From contig CM032228.1 of assembly GCA_019009955.1 (NCBI GenBank), positions 223,359,501-223,423,500 of the forward strand: a DNA stretch of 64,000 bases. Reading direction: 5' to 3'. Position numbers and translations under genes: made by a program. The stretch is from Riptortus pedestris. Lineage: Eukaryota > Arthropoda > Insecta > Hemiptera > Alydidae. A model generated the notes under the pieces. That model saw only the letters and a program-made list of their open reading frames with translations, was not told the DNA's origin and did not search any database. This document shows positions 33,476 to 44,751 of the stretch, piece after piece (the stretch's first letter is position 1; each line of letters begins with the position of its first letter).

Positions 33476-35000
33476 AAATTAAATATATTTAATTTTTTCG
33501 GGTGGCATTATAGAGCTTTAAAGATTTTTAGACTTCCCCGAGCTGGACCCGAGGGATTCTTGAACAGATTTTTTATGAGTGAGTGATCAACTCGACGAAC
33601 AACCCCCGTTAACCAAGGAGGATCTGCTATGAGTCGTTTCATAGGCCTCATGAGCCTCACTATACGGGGGGGGGGTAGTAATGGTCTTATCACCAAAGGT
33701 CTGATTGCTAGTCAACGGTATTTAAGAAAGTCAATGGCATCTGTCATACCGACGGGCTGTCAAACTGATTTATGCTCTAGTCTACCGCCGCGAAACCTGT
33801 GCGCTCTGGCAATGAACTAGTGAACTATCTCTGAAGTGACCCATTCAAATATTGACCGTGTTCGATGTCCCTACATTTAGATTATATAAAGTTGGCCGCT
33901 CTGTCACTAATAAACATTGACAACCTGTCATATTAATCTCCTAAGGAAGCCTAAACTAAACACAGGGTTTATTTAGACCATAAATTGCGAATGTTTGTAC
34001 TAATGTCTTATAGGTGAAGATTGCTAAATATATTTTCATTGCCTCTTTATGAAAGTACCATAAAAGAAGGTGGACGGTAATTGGCCGAATATCCTGGCCT
34101 GGGTTTGAATCTGCCTCTCGGCAATACGGACCGTGGAAGAGCCTCCAGGTTGGAGGTCAAGGGTTGCTAAAAGGCTTCCCCCTATCTTCTCCTAATAACA
34201 TCGCCATCTAAGGTACTTCCATACGAATATTTACTACGGTCCGTCCCTAACCATATACTAATATAGCCATATATCCAGCCATAGTTCGCCGATATCCCGC
34301 TGACAGCGCCCCGCACTACCAAACACTTTCTTCCACTACTTTATCTCAACGGTTAAAAAGCATTTAATAGTCAGTATGTTACGGAGTCCCATCACAGTTT
34401 GGCCTTATTTATGGCCCTTTTGCACATCTCTTGCTTTCGTGACGATGAATTAACTGGGAACATTTAATAAAAAAAAAAAAAAAAACCTTTAGACACACCC
34501 GCTTCTTCTCTTATCCAAATACAGAAATGAATGTGGACATTTTTAATTAAATGTTTTGCTTGTTGAATATCTCCCTTATTTTAGAGAGTTTTTGAATCAT
34601 TTGGATATATATACTTTCTCTGTTGGATCTTTATTTTTTCCTGCTGAGTTGTCATTTTTACACACTGTAGCTTTCAAACGTAAGCTTTTTGCCAGCGATA
34701 CGCGACTAAGAAATGATTCTCTTCTCTAGCCTCCATGATTCACACATTGACTAAGATAAAAGAGTAATTTTTAATAAAAAGGGGTTGCTCATGACATGCT
34801 GGTCAACACTTATATTTCCTATTTATCCTATAGTTATAAGCCTATGTATACAGGAATTGAAATATAAGCCGATGAGCAGGAATGTGATGTTTTTTGATTT
34901 AGTTTTTTGATAACAGTCGTAGTGAGGGTTTACTGAAGGGGGAAGACAAACATACCAATACTTCGGTTATTTTTCTCATTAGAGGAATTGTGTATAGAAC
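33476..35000. other. non-coding stretch, possible old tRNA-like SINE near 34.1 kb
   Basis: No gene recognised. At 34110-34135 'gcctgggtttgaatctgcct' resembles a Pol III B box (GGTTCGAATCC) with two or so changes. The following 'ggaagagcctccaggttgga' is not shared with the other SINE in this window. A G-run and A-run at 33667-33675 and 34468-34485 are simple repeats. Confidence 0.4.
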
Positions 35001-35796
35001 AAAATTCCGTCCCACAGCGGCTGCGTAAACTAAGCAGATTTCCCACGTGAAGGTTTACAATAGATAAATGTACATACAGGTAACACTACCGTGAATGCTC
35101 AGTAAATGTACAATACAAGGCTGAATTGTAAAAAACAAACAGGCAAGCCAACCTCGTAGTGCTGCATTGATAGACCGAAAAGACAAACAATTAATGAAAG
35201 ATATTTGAATATATCATATTAATTTTATTGAAAACAATTTACTATAGCTAGTGGTGTAATTTGTAATAAATAAGAATCAGTTTTATCTCAATCACTCAAA
35301 TTTTAGTAATCCAAAAACAAAAGAAGGGGGGGGGGGTCAACAGAACGTTTTTGCATATATCTCACAAAATAAAAGTTCAATGAAAACAATATTTGGTATT
35401 TAGGCTTCAATTAATGGCTTTTATTATATAAAAGAGAATTATTTATGTAACACAAGTAGAAGTGGGGGTTTACTGAAGGCTAAAAACTTGAAAAATGTAA
35501 ATATCTCGGTTAATATTCAAGATAGAGAATAAATGTATATAGCATCATTTATACTGAATTTAATTTTCAATAAGATTGATTCTAAAAACTTTTTCGATCC
35601 GACTTATAGTAACGGAGATATTTCGAATTTTCAAAATTCTCCCCCTCAAAACCCCCCCTCCCACTGGCCCGATTTCAGCCGTTAACGAACTTGATCTTTC
35701 TTTTTACATAAAACGACTAAATATCGAGTTTGGTAACGATTACACAAAAATTGCGACCGCTAGAGCGGTAACAGACAAATATATAGATAGATAGAT

Positions 35797-35846
<50 letters not shown>

Positions 35847-35973
35847 TTTTGAACGGACCTCATTTTCGTCATCTCCTAGGTAGGATCAATGGACATTTGA
35901 AGAAAAAAATCAAAAATTCCGTCATGAGTACAACTTCAATAGCTGATTTCCCGTAAGGGATATCTGCTAAAAA
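35001..35973 (-). mobile_element. F1 repeat, longest copy (~973 bp)
   Basis: The right end on the minus strand starts at 'aaaattccgtcccacagcgg' with AGCAGATTTCCC at 35033-35044. The full right arm follows: distal blocks 'acaatagataaatgtacata', 'ggctgaattgta', 'attttattgaaaacaattta', a G8 run near 35329, 'aaaagttcaatgaaaacaat', 'ggttaatattcaagatagag', 'caataagattgattct', 'ccgacttatagtaacggaga', 'ccgatttcagccgttaacga', and the core hairpin 'gcgaccgctagagcggtaac'. Then come the (TA)n core (35799-35842), the left arm, and the left end with the mutated palindrome 'gatttcccgtaagggatatc'. No frame longer than chance. The 46-kb copy is closely similar over the whole length. Confidence 0.92.
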
Positions 35974-36009
35974 TAGTAGAACTATAAATTTGGAACAATA
36001 TTGGCTCTA

Positions 36010-36297
36010 CAATAGTTTTCAATGCGGCACATGATAGGTAAAATATTTCGATTTTTCAATTCTTCCCTTACTAGTCCTCCCTTTTCCGGGTCCGATTTCA
36101 GCCATTAACGAATCTTCATTGTTGTATGATAAGTTTAAATATGATATTGATCAAGTAAAAATTATGGAGTCTAGAACGTAAAACCTTAACTGATGACGTG
36201 AATTGGAACATACTTGTATGTATAGTAAACGTCGATATTTCGAATATTGTTTCAAGAGTACAACCTCAATATCCCTCCTTACTCTGCTAAAATCGTG
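36010..36297 (-). mobile_element. F1 repeat, degenerate fragment
   Basis: 'gggtccgatttcagccatta' followed by 'acgaatcttcatt' matches the proximal right arm. 'gagtacaacctcaatatccc' with 'ctctgctaaaa' matches the left end. The core and palindrome have decayed. It lies just beyond the long copy and may be an older insertion. Confidence 0.6.
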
Positions 36298-36817
36298 ATA
36301 GAATCTCATCTCGCCTTATTAAATACATCACAAATCTATCGCTTTCAAAATTCAAAAATATATATGTCAGATATTTTTTCAGAACACTTTCACAAATAGC
36401 ACTTTAAATAATTCCTATAGAGCAACAAAATCACATCTTACAGCCTTCTTTATAAACAGACTTGGCAATAAGTGCAGAAACTGTCAGCGAGAGAAACATC
36501 TGACATAAACGGTCTCGCCATCAGCAGAGATCCAAGGAATCTTATTGTCCCCTGAGTAACTCCCACACACTAGAACACAGACTCATTAAGATTACTTTAC
36601 ATACACATCTCTACACTCGGCATCCTTGATTGCTTGAAAATATTATTTAAAATTAAAAACGTATACTACTCAGAGTAAAAAGAATACTTCATGAAGGCTT
36701 AAAAAATAATGAATATGATGACTTGAAATCAAAAAGTGTTAGACTGGACATGAAAATGAATTTGACGACTTAATTCACAATGATGTTACATGTAAACGCA
36801 TTAATTATATTTATGCA
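36298..36817. other. non-coding stretch, nothing recognised
   Basis: AT-rich DNA with no frame or shared repeat that I recognise. Confidence 0.5.
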
Positions 36818-38079
36818 CTAGCTAAGGTACCCGGCTTCGCCCGGGAATTCATTTTAGGCTGAATAAAGATGGTATTTGTTTGGCAAGGCTTCACTTTCCA
36901 CAATATTTTGACATTTCCCCGTAACAGTTTTTAGGGTTAAAAACCCGTCGTTGCTGTGGATTTGTTAATATTAAAATTATTTGTTATTTAAGACTTCACT
37001 CTTCTAATATTGTTATATTTCCCGTCTCCTGGGCATGTAGGTTTTTTATAACGTAATGAACAGTATAATTCATAGCCTTAGAAAGTATTCTGTCTTCCAA
37101 ACCGTGGATGAATTAAAGTTTCTTCCCTTGATGCGGTCCAAAGTTTAATGGTGACAGCTGTTTAAGATACATCATGCACGAAAACAAATAGAAAATGAAA
37201 TATAGCAAATTTTTATTTCAGGCCTCCCTTATGACCCCCACTCCCGTTTGAACATATAAATTTTAATATAGCTTATAATCTTGGAAGAATTAATGCTAAT
37301 TGACATACCGAGTTTTCAAGTTCGGTTTAATCGTTAGCGCCCAATGAAATAGTTGACTCCCGCTTTAGTTTATAGTGTATAATCTCGTTTATAATTAGGT
37401 ATAAGAAAAAAGTGTATATAACAAAAGTTACTCTAAATAACAAAATAAACCACTTTTGTTATGAGTATATTTGCAGAAAAAATAATACGAAACGAAATAT
37501 CGCTATTTTTAATTTCAGGCCTCCCTTATAACCCCCACTCCTGCCCGTCCCTAGAAATGTTAGTATGGCTTGTTATAATGAAAGCGTTAGTGCTAATACA
37601 CATACCGAATTTTATTTATTTTGGTTGGGTCTTTTGTCCCAAATAAAATTGTTCACTTCCGCTATAGGTTTTAGCGTATATCGCGTTTAAACTTCGGTAT
37701 ACGAAAAAAGTGTGTATAACAAAAGTTACTCTAAATAACAAAATAAACAACTTTTGTTATGTTCATATTTGCCGAAAAACCAATAGAAAACGAAATATCG
37801 CTATTTTTAATTTCTGGCTTCCCTTATAACCCCCACTCTTGTTCGTCTCAGCGGATATTAATATAGCTTAAAGTCTAAGTTGGGTTAGTACTAATATACA
37901 TACCAAGTTTCATAAAATTCGGTTCAGCCGTTTATGCGTGAAAAGGTAACAAAAAAACAAACAAACAAACACCAAAGAAACAAAATGCAGTTATGGTGTC
38001 TATGACATGTAAAACGACAAGATTTCGTGAAATTGAAAAAATCAATGTACAGACAGAGGTTACAATTTTACATATACAC

Positions 38080-38132
<53 letters not shown>
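36818..38132 (+). mobile_element. F2 repeat, near-complete copy with (TA)n tail
   Basis: The start CTAGCTAAGGTA is followed by a CCCGG-cttcgc-CCGGG hairpin (36830-36845). Internal blocks repeat with a 298-bp period: 'cacttttgttatg' at 37451 and 'aacttttgttatg' at 37749, each followed by 'aacgaaatatcgctattttt' and 'cttataacccccactc'. The 3' part reads 'aagtttcataaaattcggtt' 'cagccgtttatgcgtgaaaa', a (CAAA)n run, 'atgcagttatggtgtctatg', 'cagacagaggttacaatttt', then (TA)n at 38080-38132. The 'aaaattcggttcagccgttt' block resembles the 3' regions of many invertebrate non-LTR or non-autonomous elements. No coding capacity is seen. I cannot assign it to a superfamily. Confidence 0.82.
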
Positions 38133-38135
<3 letters not shown>

Positions 38136-38204
38136 CATATAGATTTATTGGAGCTTCGCAGCTGTGGCAATGTTGCTCAAAAAATATGAAAACTAAAAAA
38201 AAAA

Positions 38205-38465
38205 ACTAACAAAATTAAACAAAAACAGAAATGGAATACAAAACAAAAATGAAACACAAAACAGAGAGAAACCCACGTAAACAAAATTGGAACACAAAGA
38301 CAGAAATGGAAGACAAAAACAGAATTATAGCACTAAACAGAAATTGAAAACAAAAACGGAATTGTCCCCAAAAAACACTAGTGGAACATAAAAAGAGAAC
38401 AAACATGAAGACAAAATTCAAAACTAGGCACAAAACTGAAAATCGAAACATAGTCACATTGCACA
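38205..38465. repeat. A-rich degenerate minisatellite (aaacagaaatgga theme)
   Basis: Units of about 16-20 bp built on 'acacaaaacagaaatgga' recur with strong variation. A second block of the same type lies at 38940-39060, separated by unrelated AT-rich DNA. The 87-codon minus frame across it translates the repeat and encodes a Phe-rich chance peptide. Confidence 0.7.
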
Positions 38466-38939
38466 TTACAGAAATCATTTATAAAATATTTTAATAATAA
38501 ATAGATAAATAGAATAAATAGTTAAAATGAAATAGGTATGTAAAATGAATGAAGTATATTTAAAATAATTATGGTTTAGATAAAATATAAAATGTTACAG
38601 GTTGCTATTTATATAAAACTTTGTATCACACAATTCGCTCTGCCACATATAAGGAAATTATATAATCTATTTTAAATATTAATTGTAAATGAAGCATATT
38701 AGTTAAATCTTTATTTATATGTTAATGTCTTTTAGATGCTGAAATATAATGGGTATGAATAGGCTACCTTCAGTGAGTAAATCATGATAATTATAGATGA
38801 TGGGGGAACAAACTCGCTGAACACAAGCACGTAAACCGTAAATTACGTATGATGGAATCAAGTTTTGACAAAGTTACATTATTTTTTTTATTATATAGAG
38901 CTCCGCTTGATGGGGACTTTGCTATTCTTAAAGATGGGG

Positions 38940-39060
38940 GGGAGGGCAAAATGACAAAAAAATTGAACACAGAAAAAAACATATAAAAATGAAAACTATG
39001 GGAACGGAACATAAAACTCTGAAAGAAACATGAAATACGAACACAACATAGACACAAAAG
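38940..39060. repeat. A-rich degenerate minisatellite, second block
   Basis: Same theme as 38205-38465 ('gaacacagaaaaaaacatat', 'gaacggaacataaaactctg'). Too diverged to give a firm period. Confidence 0.6.
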
Positions 39061-39602
39061 GATGGTAAATTAATAAGTTTAGTAAATCCATTGTATGTGA
39101 TTTTTGGGTTATGGGTTTCGTTGGGTTGGTGTTTTTTTTTTCTTCGTCATTTAGTTTCTTCATTAGAGTGTATTTTGCATTTTGGTCATATGCCTCAACA
39201 TTTGTCGTTAAACCAATGTAGTATTCATACTGAAATTCCTATCTTATGGCATTATTAAACCAATTTGGTAGGGAGATAATTAGAATTTAATTTTATGTTC
39301 CCTTTCTCAGAAATACACATTACATGTTACATTCACAGAACCAGAATTTGTAAAATGGAAGAGGTCTTATTCTCTAAGTAAGGATGATGGGCTCGCCAAA
39401 AGTAATTTGGAAGTTAATTCATTGAAAGCTTTAGAACTGTTACTAGGGATTAACAAGTGTAATAATTCAAAAGTAGGTACTATATAAAACAAACAACTCA
39501 GATTTAAATGTGAGACATTTAACATTTAAATGTGAGAGAGTATTGGCATAACTGTTTAAATGATGCAGATTAAGATTTGACTTCAGCTGTATAATGTGAA
39601 TA
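39061..39602. other. non-coding stretch, nothing recognised
   Basis: AT-rich; a local imperfect duplication of 'tttaaatgtgaga' near 39503-39540. The left target-site duplication of the SINE (TATAATGTGAATA) occupies 39590-39602. Confidence 0.5.
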
Positions 39603-39769
39603 AATTAAATTATTTATTAACGTCCACTTTTTGCAACTACGGTTAATTGGGACGGGTTATCTACAGGTTACCACCCTTTTCTGACACAGGATGTGAATAA
39701 GGATTATATTTAATGAATCCCGTCACTAAATAAATTCCTCTGCCCAGGCGGGAATTGAACTCACCACTC
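39603..39769 (-). mobile_element. tRNA-type SINE, 5'-truncated, with 13-bp target-site duplication
   Basis: The insertion is bounded by perfect copies of TATAATGTGAATA at 39590-39602 and 39770-39782, a target-primed reverse transcription signature. On the minus strand the 5' end reads 'agagtggtgagttcaattcc' 'cgcctgggcagagg', containing a Pol III B-box-like AGTTCAATTCC. The A box is missing, so the head is truncated. The body has 'gggtggtaacctgtagataa' and 'cccgtcccaattaaccgtag', shared with the other copies, and the 3' end is 'aaaaagtggacgttaataaa' followed by a T/A-rich tail. Transposition would rely on a partner LINE. Confidence 0.9.
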
Positions 39770-39782
39770 TATAATGTGAATA

Positions 39783-41555
39783 TTACAGAGCTAAAAACAT
39801 ATTGATTATTTACCATTAGCTAATTTTATTCTTTAAGTTAGCAGTGATCGCTTTAGTCTGAGTACATATTTACGGGTGAAAAATTATTATTTTAGCCTCA
39901 GAAATAAATATTTACTTTTTATTAAAAAAAAATATATTATCTTATGAAAATATTTTCTTTTTAGCACTAGCCGAAAAAGCCATTAATTTGTTACTATTAT
40001 TATTATTTACTGTGCCTGTGTATTTGTATTTTTCTTTCCGGAAATAAAGCTATAAAAGACTGTTTTTTATGCAAAGTCCACATCTAAAATAGTACACTGT
40101 TACAAAGTCCCTGTTCTTCATGTGTGAACGTGTTACCTTAATTGTGCGGAGTTGGAGTTGTAAACCAAAAGCAGTCTTAGAGATAATTAAGAAATATAAG
40201 GAAGACATAAATTGTAGCAAGCTACTGAAAAAGTTAATGCTTATGATCAATTTTGGCTGAGCTTTGTTCTCAGGAAAAGCTATGTAGAACCGGAAAGCGT
40301 CTTACGCCAAGATGGGCCTGATTTTCCGCTGTCACAAACTTATCTAGCACTGGTGGTTTGGATAGAAACCCTAAAACATTTAAGAGGCCCATCACCGCTT
40401 GGGCTCTCTTGATGTTAAGTAAATTAGTATTTCTATATATAAAATTTCCCTTACATCCAAATGAAGATTGGCATTATAAATTATTGTAAGAGTTTCGTAT
40501 TTTAATGATTGTCCTTATTTTAGAATGGAATTCATCTCCATGAATGGTATTAAAGGCACTTATTTTTATGCTACTTATACACTTTATTATAGAAATTTGT
40601 AGTGGATATAGCATGAAATAACATTCCCATTTGACATATCGCCAATATTTACTCAAAGGCCTATATTCTACATTCCCAGTGAGACTGACGCACATGTAAA
40701 TCCCAAAGGTTAGGTCATAAACTTTCTACGATTAGATCGGACTTTTTAAACCAGAACGTTTATGGCCACTATATCATCAAGGGTTACACTACACCTTCAT
40801 TTATAACACTATATTTTAAGCCACAGTGTTTCAGTCGTACATTGCTCTCGAAATAATTTTGCCTGGTTTGTGTGAGTTCTCCGACCAAATAGGACTTATC
40901 TCCAAGGATAAAAAGTTTTGCATTTCGAAATTTTCTATTTGTCACATATTTTATTCACCCCATCTGTTCAGCTCTCCAAAAATCCAATATGGGTAGATTT
41001 CATTTAAATTGATAATTTGCATGAAATGAAACTGCCACCTATGTGCCTCAAGATCCTTGAGCTAAAACTTCACTATTTCATTTTTCCATTTAAGTAAAAT
41101 ATTTAATCAAATTCACTGCCACAACTGTTGCCATCTAAAATATGTCAGCATGCAAAAAACTTCTTCAAAAGAAAAACCATTTTATTGTTTATTAAAATTA
41201 ATTGAATGATCTTTTATTATTTGTGTATTTATAATTGTTTGTAAGTTATATTTGACCATTTCTATACAAGAAAGGCACTATCATTGTAAGTATTCATTAG
41301 CTCTGGATACATAACACTAGTGACAATTTTTTAATAGTGAATTTATTTTTAATTTTAAATGTCAGAATCAGTAGTTTATTTTCAAAAATTGGCTACCAAT
41401 GAGAGCAACTTATTTAGTTTTCTCATTTGCTTAAAATCAAAAGAGCTGAGTACATCAATTTTAAGTTGTGGAACATGAAAATTATCATTTTTGAGGAAAT
41501 TCACCCATATGTGAAACTTGTTTGTGTCTGCCTTACGAAACGTAAAATGTTATTT
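39783..41555. other. AT-rich non-coding stretch, nothing recognised
   Basis: No gene. Two minus-strand frames at 40050-40250 and 40474-40695 are short and featureless. GC-richer patch near 40280-40410. Confidence 0.5.
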
Positions 41556-41700
41556 GTAAACGTCCACTTTGGGCTTCTAGGCTAATCGGGATGGCTTATC
41601 TACAGTTTATCACCCTTTTCTAGTCAGGGTGGGAGTAAGAATTTTATTTAATGATTTCGTCAGTAACTATTTCCCAGACGAGAATCAGTTCCTTAATTCA
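41556..41700 (-). mobile_element. tRNA-type SINE, diverged copy
   Basis: 'aaacgtccactttgggcttc', 'ctaatcgggatggcttatct' and 'acagtttatcacccttttct' match the SINE at 39603-39769 in the same orientation. The tRNA-like part is decayed ('gacgagaatcagttcc'). No clear target-site duplication is left. Older than the 39.6-kb copy. Confidence 0.75.
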
Positions 41701-42611
41701 TAACATATGATTCGGCACTCATTATACATGAGCTTATACAATCAAACGATTAATTCTTGAACGGAAGCAAGTACATTATAAAAACTTGTCACCATTAGAA
41801 GCTGCTTATAAGATTTTGGAGACGACAGTTGAATACATTTTTGATATGATGAAGAGAGCCAAGAGAAATGCGGCAATCCGAAAAAATAAGACCAATTTCT
41901 GATGGTACCATATACTACAGTCCCTAATACATCTGAAAGGCGTACTTGGGGGCAATCAGAAGCAGAACAGCTGCAGGGTCACAAGCAAATACTGAACTAA
42001 ACGATTTCATCGCGAACCTGATTTCGCAGAAAAACAATGGAAGAGTTCAATTAGTTTTTTTAGAAATGAGCATTTAAAAAAGGCTTCTGAAGTCGATAAA
42101 TATGTCCAACGTAGTCATTTATTTTAAATTCAAGCAGTAATTAGGAATGATTTATTATTTGGATTTTAATATATAAAGTATCAGGTGGTAGTTAGTGTAT
42201 GAGAGTGGTTATGATATGAGATGCATGGATTTCCATCAGGGAAGCCTGGAGTAAACGATGAGTCGTGACGTCAAGATATGACCCGAATGACCCCATTCGG
42301 AACGAAGACTCATCAACATTTTTCTTAAGATTCCTATTTAAATCCTACCGAGATAGTGTCGTGAGCCTTTTATGAACGTGACCATTTCGGAGGCAGCAAA
42401 TTAGTTTGGTAAATGCCCGTCTCGGGGAGTATTGCAGGGAATATTTGGCTCATGCGGGGTCAGGAGTCTGCCTTAGCACTCAGCACCGCACGCTGAAGCT
42501 TCATCCAGTTGAGCTTTTTTGTTACCGCCTCTACATGGATAATTTATGTTGGTATCATGAGATTAGACCTTGCGAGAAACAATGAAACAGTCGTTGTCAC
42601 AAACTTCAGTC
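41701..42611. other. non-coding stretch, nothing recognised
   Basis: No gene or element recognised. The 42180-42540 part is more GC-balanced and free of simple repeats, and includes a TGACGTCA-like site (cgtgacgtcaag) near 42266. Confidence 0.45.
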
Positions 42612-42802
42612 ATTTATATGAGCGGGACATGTGGCAAAATAGTCTAGGGTGCGATAGTAGGTAAGGCGACAAAGGGGACCGAAGATGAGATGGGTTGTCA
42701 AGTTAAAGAAAGACGACACACGGAAGATATCGTCCAAGAAAAATGAAAAAGGCAGATTATTGCCGACATTGCAAGGTCTGTAAAGCCAAAGAAATAAATT
42801 AA
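42612..42802 (+). pseudogene. LINE C-terminal remnant
   Basis: One frame reads 'AGHVAK', then 'VRRQRGPKMRWVVKLKKDD'. A second frame reads 'KRQIIADIARSVKPKK' before a stop. The order 'GHVARM … RRRGRPKMRW … V..D … W..II..A+' is a common C-terminal signature of animal LINE ORF2 proteins. It is interrupted by stops and one frameshift. It lies 0.4 kb from the inserted LINE at 43185-44736 but carries a different version of the motif, so it is a separate older fossil. Confidence 0.6.
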
Positions 42803-43173
42803 GTTCAGTTATTATATACCGGATGTATTTTTAGTCATTTACTAAGAAGTAGAGATGGAAAAAATAAAATAATTACAGATTACGGAATAATAACCTACGT
42901 ACTGAAAGACTAATACAACTGACAATTTTATTAATAAGCAATATTAATCTAATAAAAAAAAAGTAGTGACACGGAAATATATATTTAGGATAAAAAAAAA
43001 GAAAAAAAAATTGTGAAAACAATAATAATATATGTTTACATTGAAAAAAAATGTTACTACCCTTGCTATAAGATTAACTAAGAATAGATGTAAGAACCGC
43101 CAAATGGCAAATAAATCAACATTAAGAGATAGGTTAAATTATAAAAACGATATGAATGAGGAAATAATGATAT

Positions 43174-43184
43174 TCACAACTTAC
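43174..43184. repeat. target-site duplication, left copy
   Basis: TCACAACTTAC, identical to 44737-44747; brackets the LINE insertion. Confidence 0.9.
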
Positions 43185-44736
43185 TTCTTCTTCTTCTTCT
43201 TCTACCTCCATCGTGCCGATAAGCGTGGAGGGGCCACCTCAGTCCACTTTGCCCAGTTGGGTCTGTCCGCCGCTAGTCTCCTCATCTCTGGCGCGGTCTT
43301 GCCCCTTTCTGCTCCTAATCGGGGGTCGTTTGCCTTCTGGCCGTGCTTCATACAACCATTTGGCCTTTCTTGTGTCCCCCATTCGGTTGACATGGCCAAA
43401 CCACTTAAGTTGGCGCTCCTCAACTATCTCTCCAATCGGTCTCACCCCAAGGTCCTCTCTTATCCGCTCATTTCTGATGCGGTCTCGCCTGGTTTTTCCC
43501 GCAAGCACCTTAGGTATCTCATTTCTGCTGCCTTGAGTTTGCTTGCGTGGTTGTCCAATAAGGTCCAACTCTCTGCACCATACAAAAGCACTGGTAGAAA
43601 GACCGCTTTGTAGATTCTGAGTTTGGTTGATCTACTCAATTCTTCCTTGGCAATTAGGGTGTTACGTATTTGGTAGAAAATTCCATTGGCCTGACTCACC
43701 CTATTCAAGACCTCCTGATCTATCCTACCATCCCTGCATATGAGTGTGCCAAGATACTTATAGGTGTCAACCATCTCAAGTGGTACGCCATTGCAGGTGA
43801 CATTAACGTCTTCCTCTTCTCTTCCTACACACATAACCTTACTTTTCTTGACATTTATGTCCATTCCTTTTCTCTTTAGCTCCTCATACCACTCAGTAAC
43901 ACTAGTTTGCAGCCTTTCCTGCGAGTCCGCCACAATCACTACATCGTCGGCATATAACATTGCTTGGGCTAGAACGGGCGTCATATTCCAGTAGCCCACA
44001 AGTGCTCGGGGTGTCCTTCTTTTGCAAATTTTCCATATTTCGTCCATCACTATAATGAACAACAATGGGCTAAGGCTGTCCCCTTGTTTGACTCCCTTGT
44101 AGAAGCTAAATGGAGAAGACTCCTTTCCATTGAGTCTCACAACTCCTTTTGGGCCTTGATACGCCGACTTAATGGCACTAATGAGGTTATGTGGAACACG
44201 CTTGCTAACCAGAGCATCCCATATCTCTTGCCGTGGGACAGAGTCAAATGCAGATTTCAAATCCAGAAAGGCCAGATAGACATTCCTCCCTCTGTCCCAT
44301 GCCTTCTCCACTATCATTCGGGCCGAGAACATATGGTCCTGGGTCTGCCTGCCCGGTTTAAAAGCAGCCTGTTCTTCCTCAAGGTCCTCCTCAACTATTT
44401 TCCTTAGTCTCTGCTCAAGGATTCTGGTGTATAGCTTATTCACCACAGAGGACAAGCATATAGGCCTGTAGTTTTCGCACTCAGCTTGACTGCCCTTCTT
44501 GTAGATTGGGATGATTATATTATTCTCCCAATCATTTGGGATTCTCTTCTCGTCCCATATCTTTTGGAATAGGCCTTGTAGGCACTTCCTTAATTCCTGT
44601 CCACTATATTTGATGAATTCCGGGGATATTCTGTCATGTCCAGCAGCTTTACCCAATCTTAGCTTCTCAATAGCATCCTCCACTTCATCCTCCTCTATTG
44701 CATCATCTATATCTTCAGGGTAGGTATCACTTACCC
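43185..44736 (-). mobile_element. 5'-truncated LINE (non-LTR retrotransposon), 1552 bp
   Basis: A perfect 11-bp target-site duplication, TCACAACTTAC, lies at 43174-43184 and 44737-44747. The element runs on the minus strand from 44736 and enters directly in the middle of ORF2. It ends at 43185 with a (GAA)n-type tail, which reads (TTC)n on the plus strand at 43185-43202. There is no long poly(A). The 5' portion, with any ORF1 and the endonuclease, is missing, as is usual for target-primed reverse transcription. It split a dispersed repeat (R3) whose start lies at 44752. It is the youngest and best preserved LINE in the window. Confidence 0.94.
43202..44736 (-). pseudogene. LINE reverse transcriptase (RVT_1), near-open but truncated and frameshifted
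   Basis: About 420 codons are open from the truncation point to 43460. RT landmarks are in order: 'LGKAAGHDRISPEFIKYSG', 'WENNIIIPIYKKGSQAEC', 'NYRPICLSSVVNKLYTRI', 'EEQAAFKPGRQTQDHMF', 'LAFLDLKSAFDSVPR' (first catalytic Asp), 'VKQGDSLSPLLFIIVMDE', 'MLYADDVVIVAD' (catalytic YADD at 43943-43954), 'TYKYLGTLI', and 'VFLPVLLYGAESW'. A one-base slip at the T5 run 43493-43497 moves the frame to 'KTRRDRIRNERIREDLGVRP', 'QLKWFGHVNRM' and 'GKRPPIRSRKGQ'. A second slip near 43280 gives 'RRLAADRPNWAKW'. The stop is at 43202. There is no native start codon. I do not assign a clade beyond a non-LTR LINE without a tree. Confidence 0.95.
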
Positions 44737-44747
44737 TCACAACTTAC
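44737..44747. repeat. target-site duplication, right copy
   Basis: TCACAACTTAC, identical to 43174-43184. Confidence 0.9.
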
Positions 44748-44751
44748 AACA

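Noticed and set aside
34110..34135. tRNA gene from a B-box-like sequence
   Set aside because: No acceptor stem, A box or cloverleaf could be found around it; at most an old SINE fragment.
37461..37646. Short frame inside F2 as an element-encoded protein
   Set aside because: The equivalent region in the other F2 copies is not open in the same frame and has no known motif.
43032..43613. 193-codon plus-strand frame
   Set aside because: It is the antisense shadow of the LINE C-terminal region joined to AT-rich flank.
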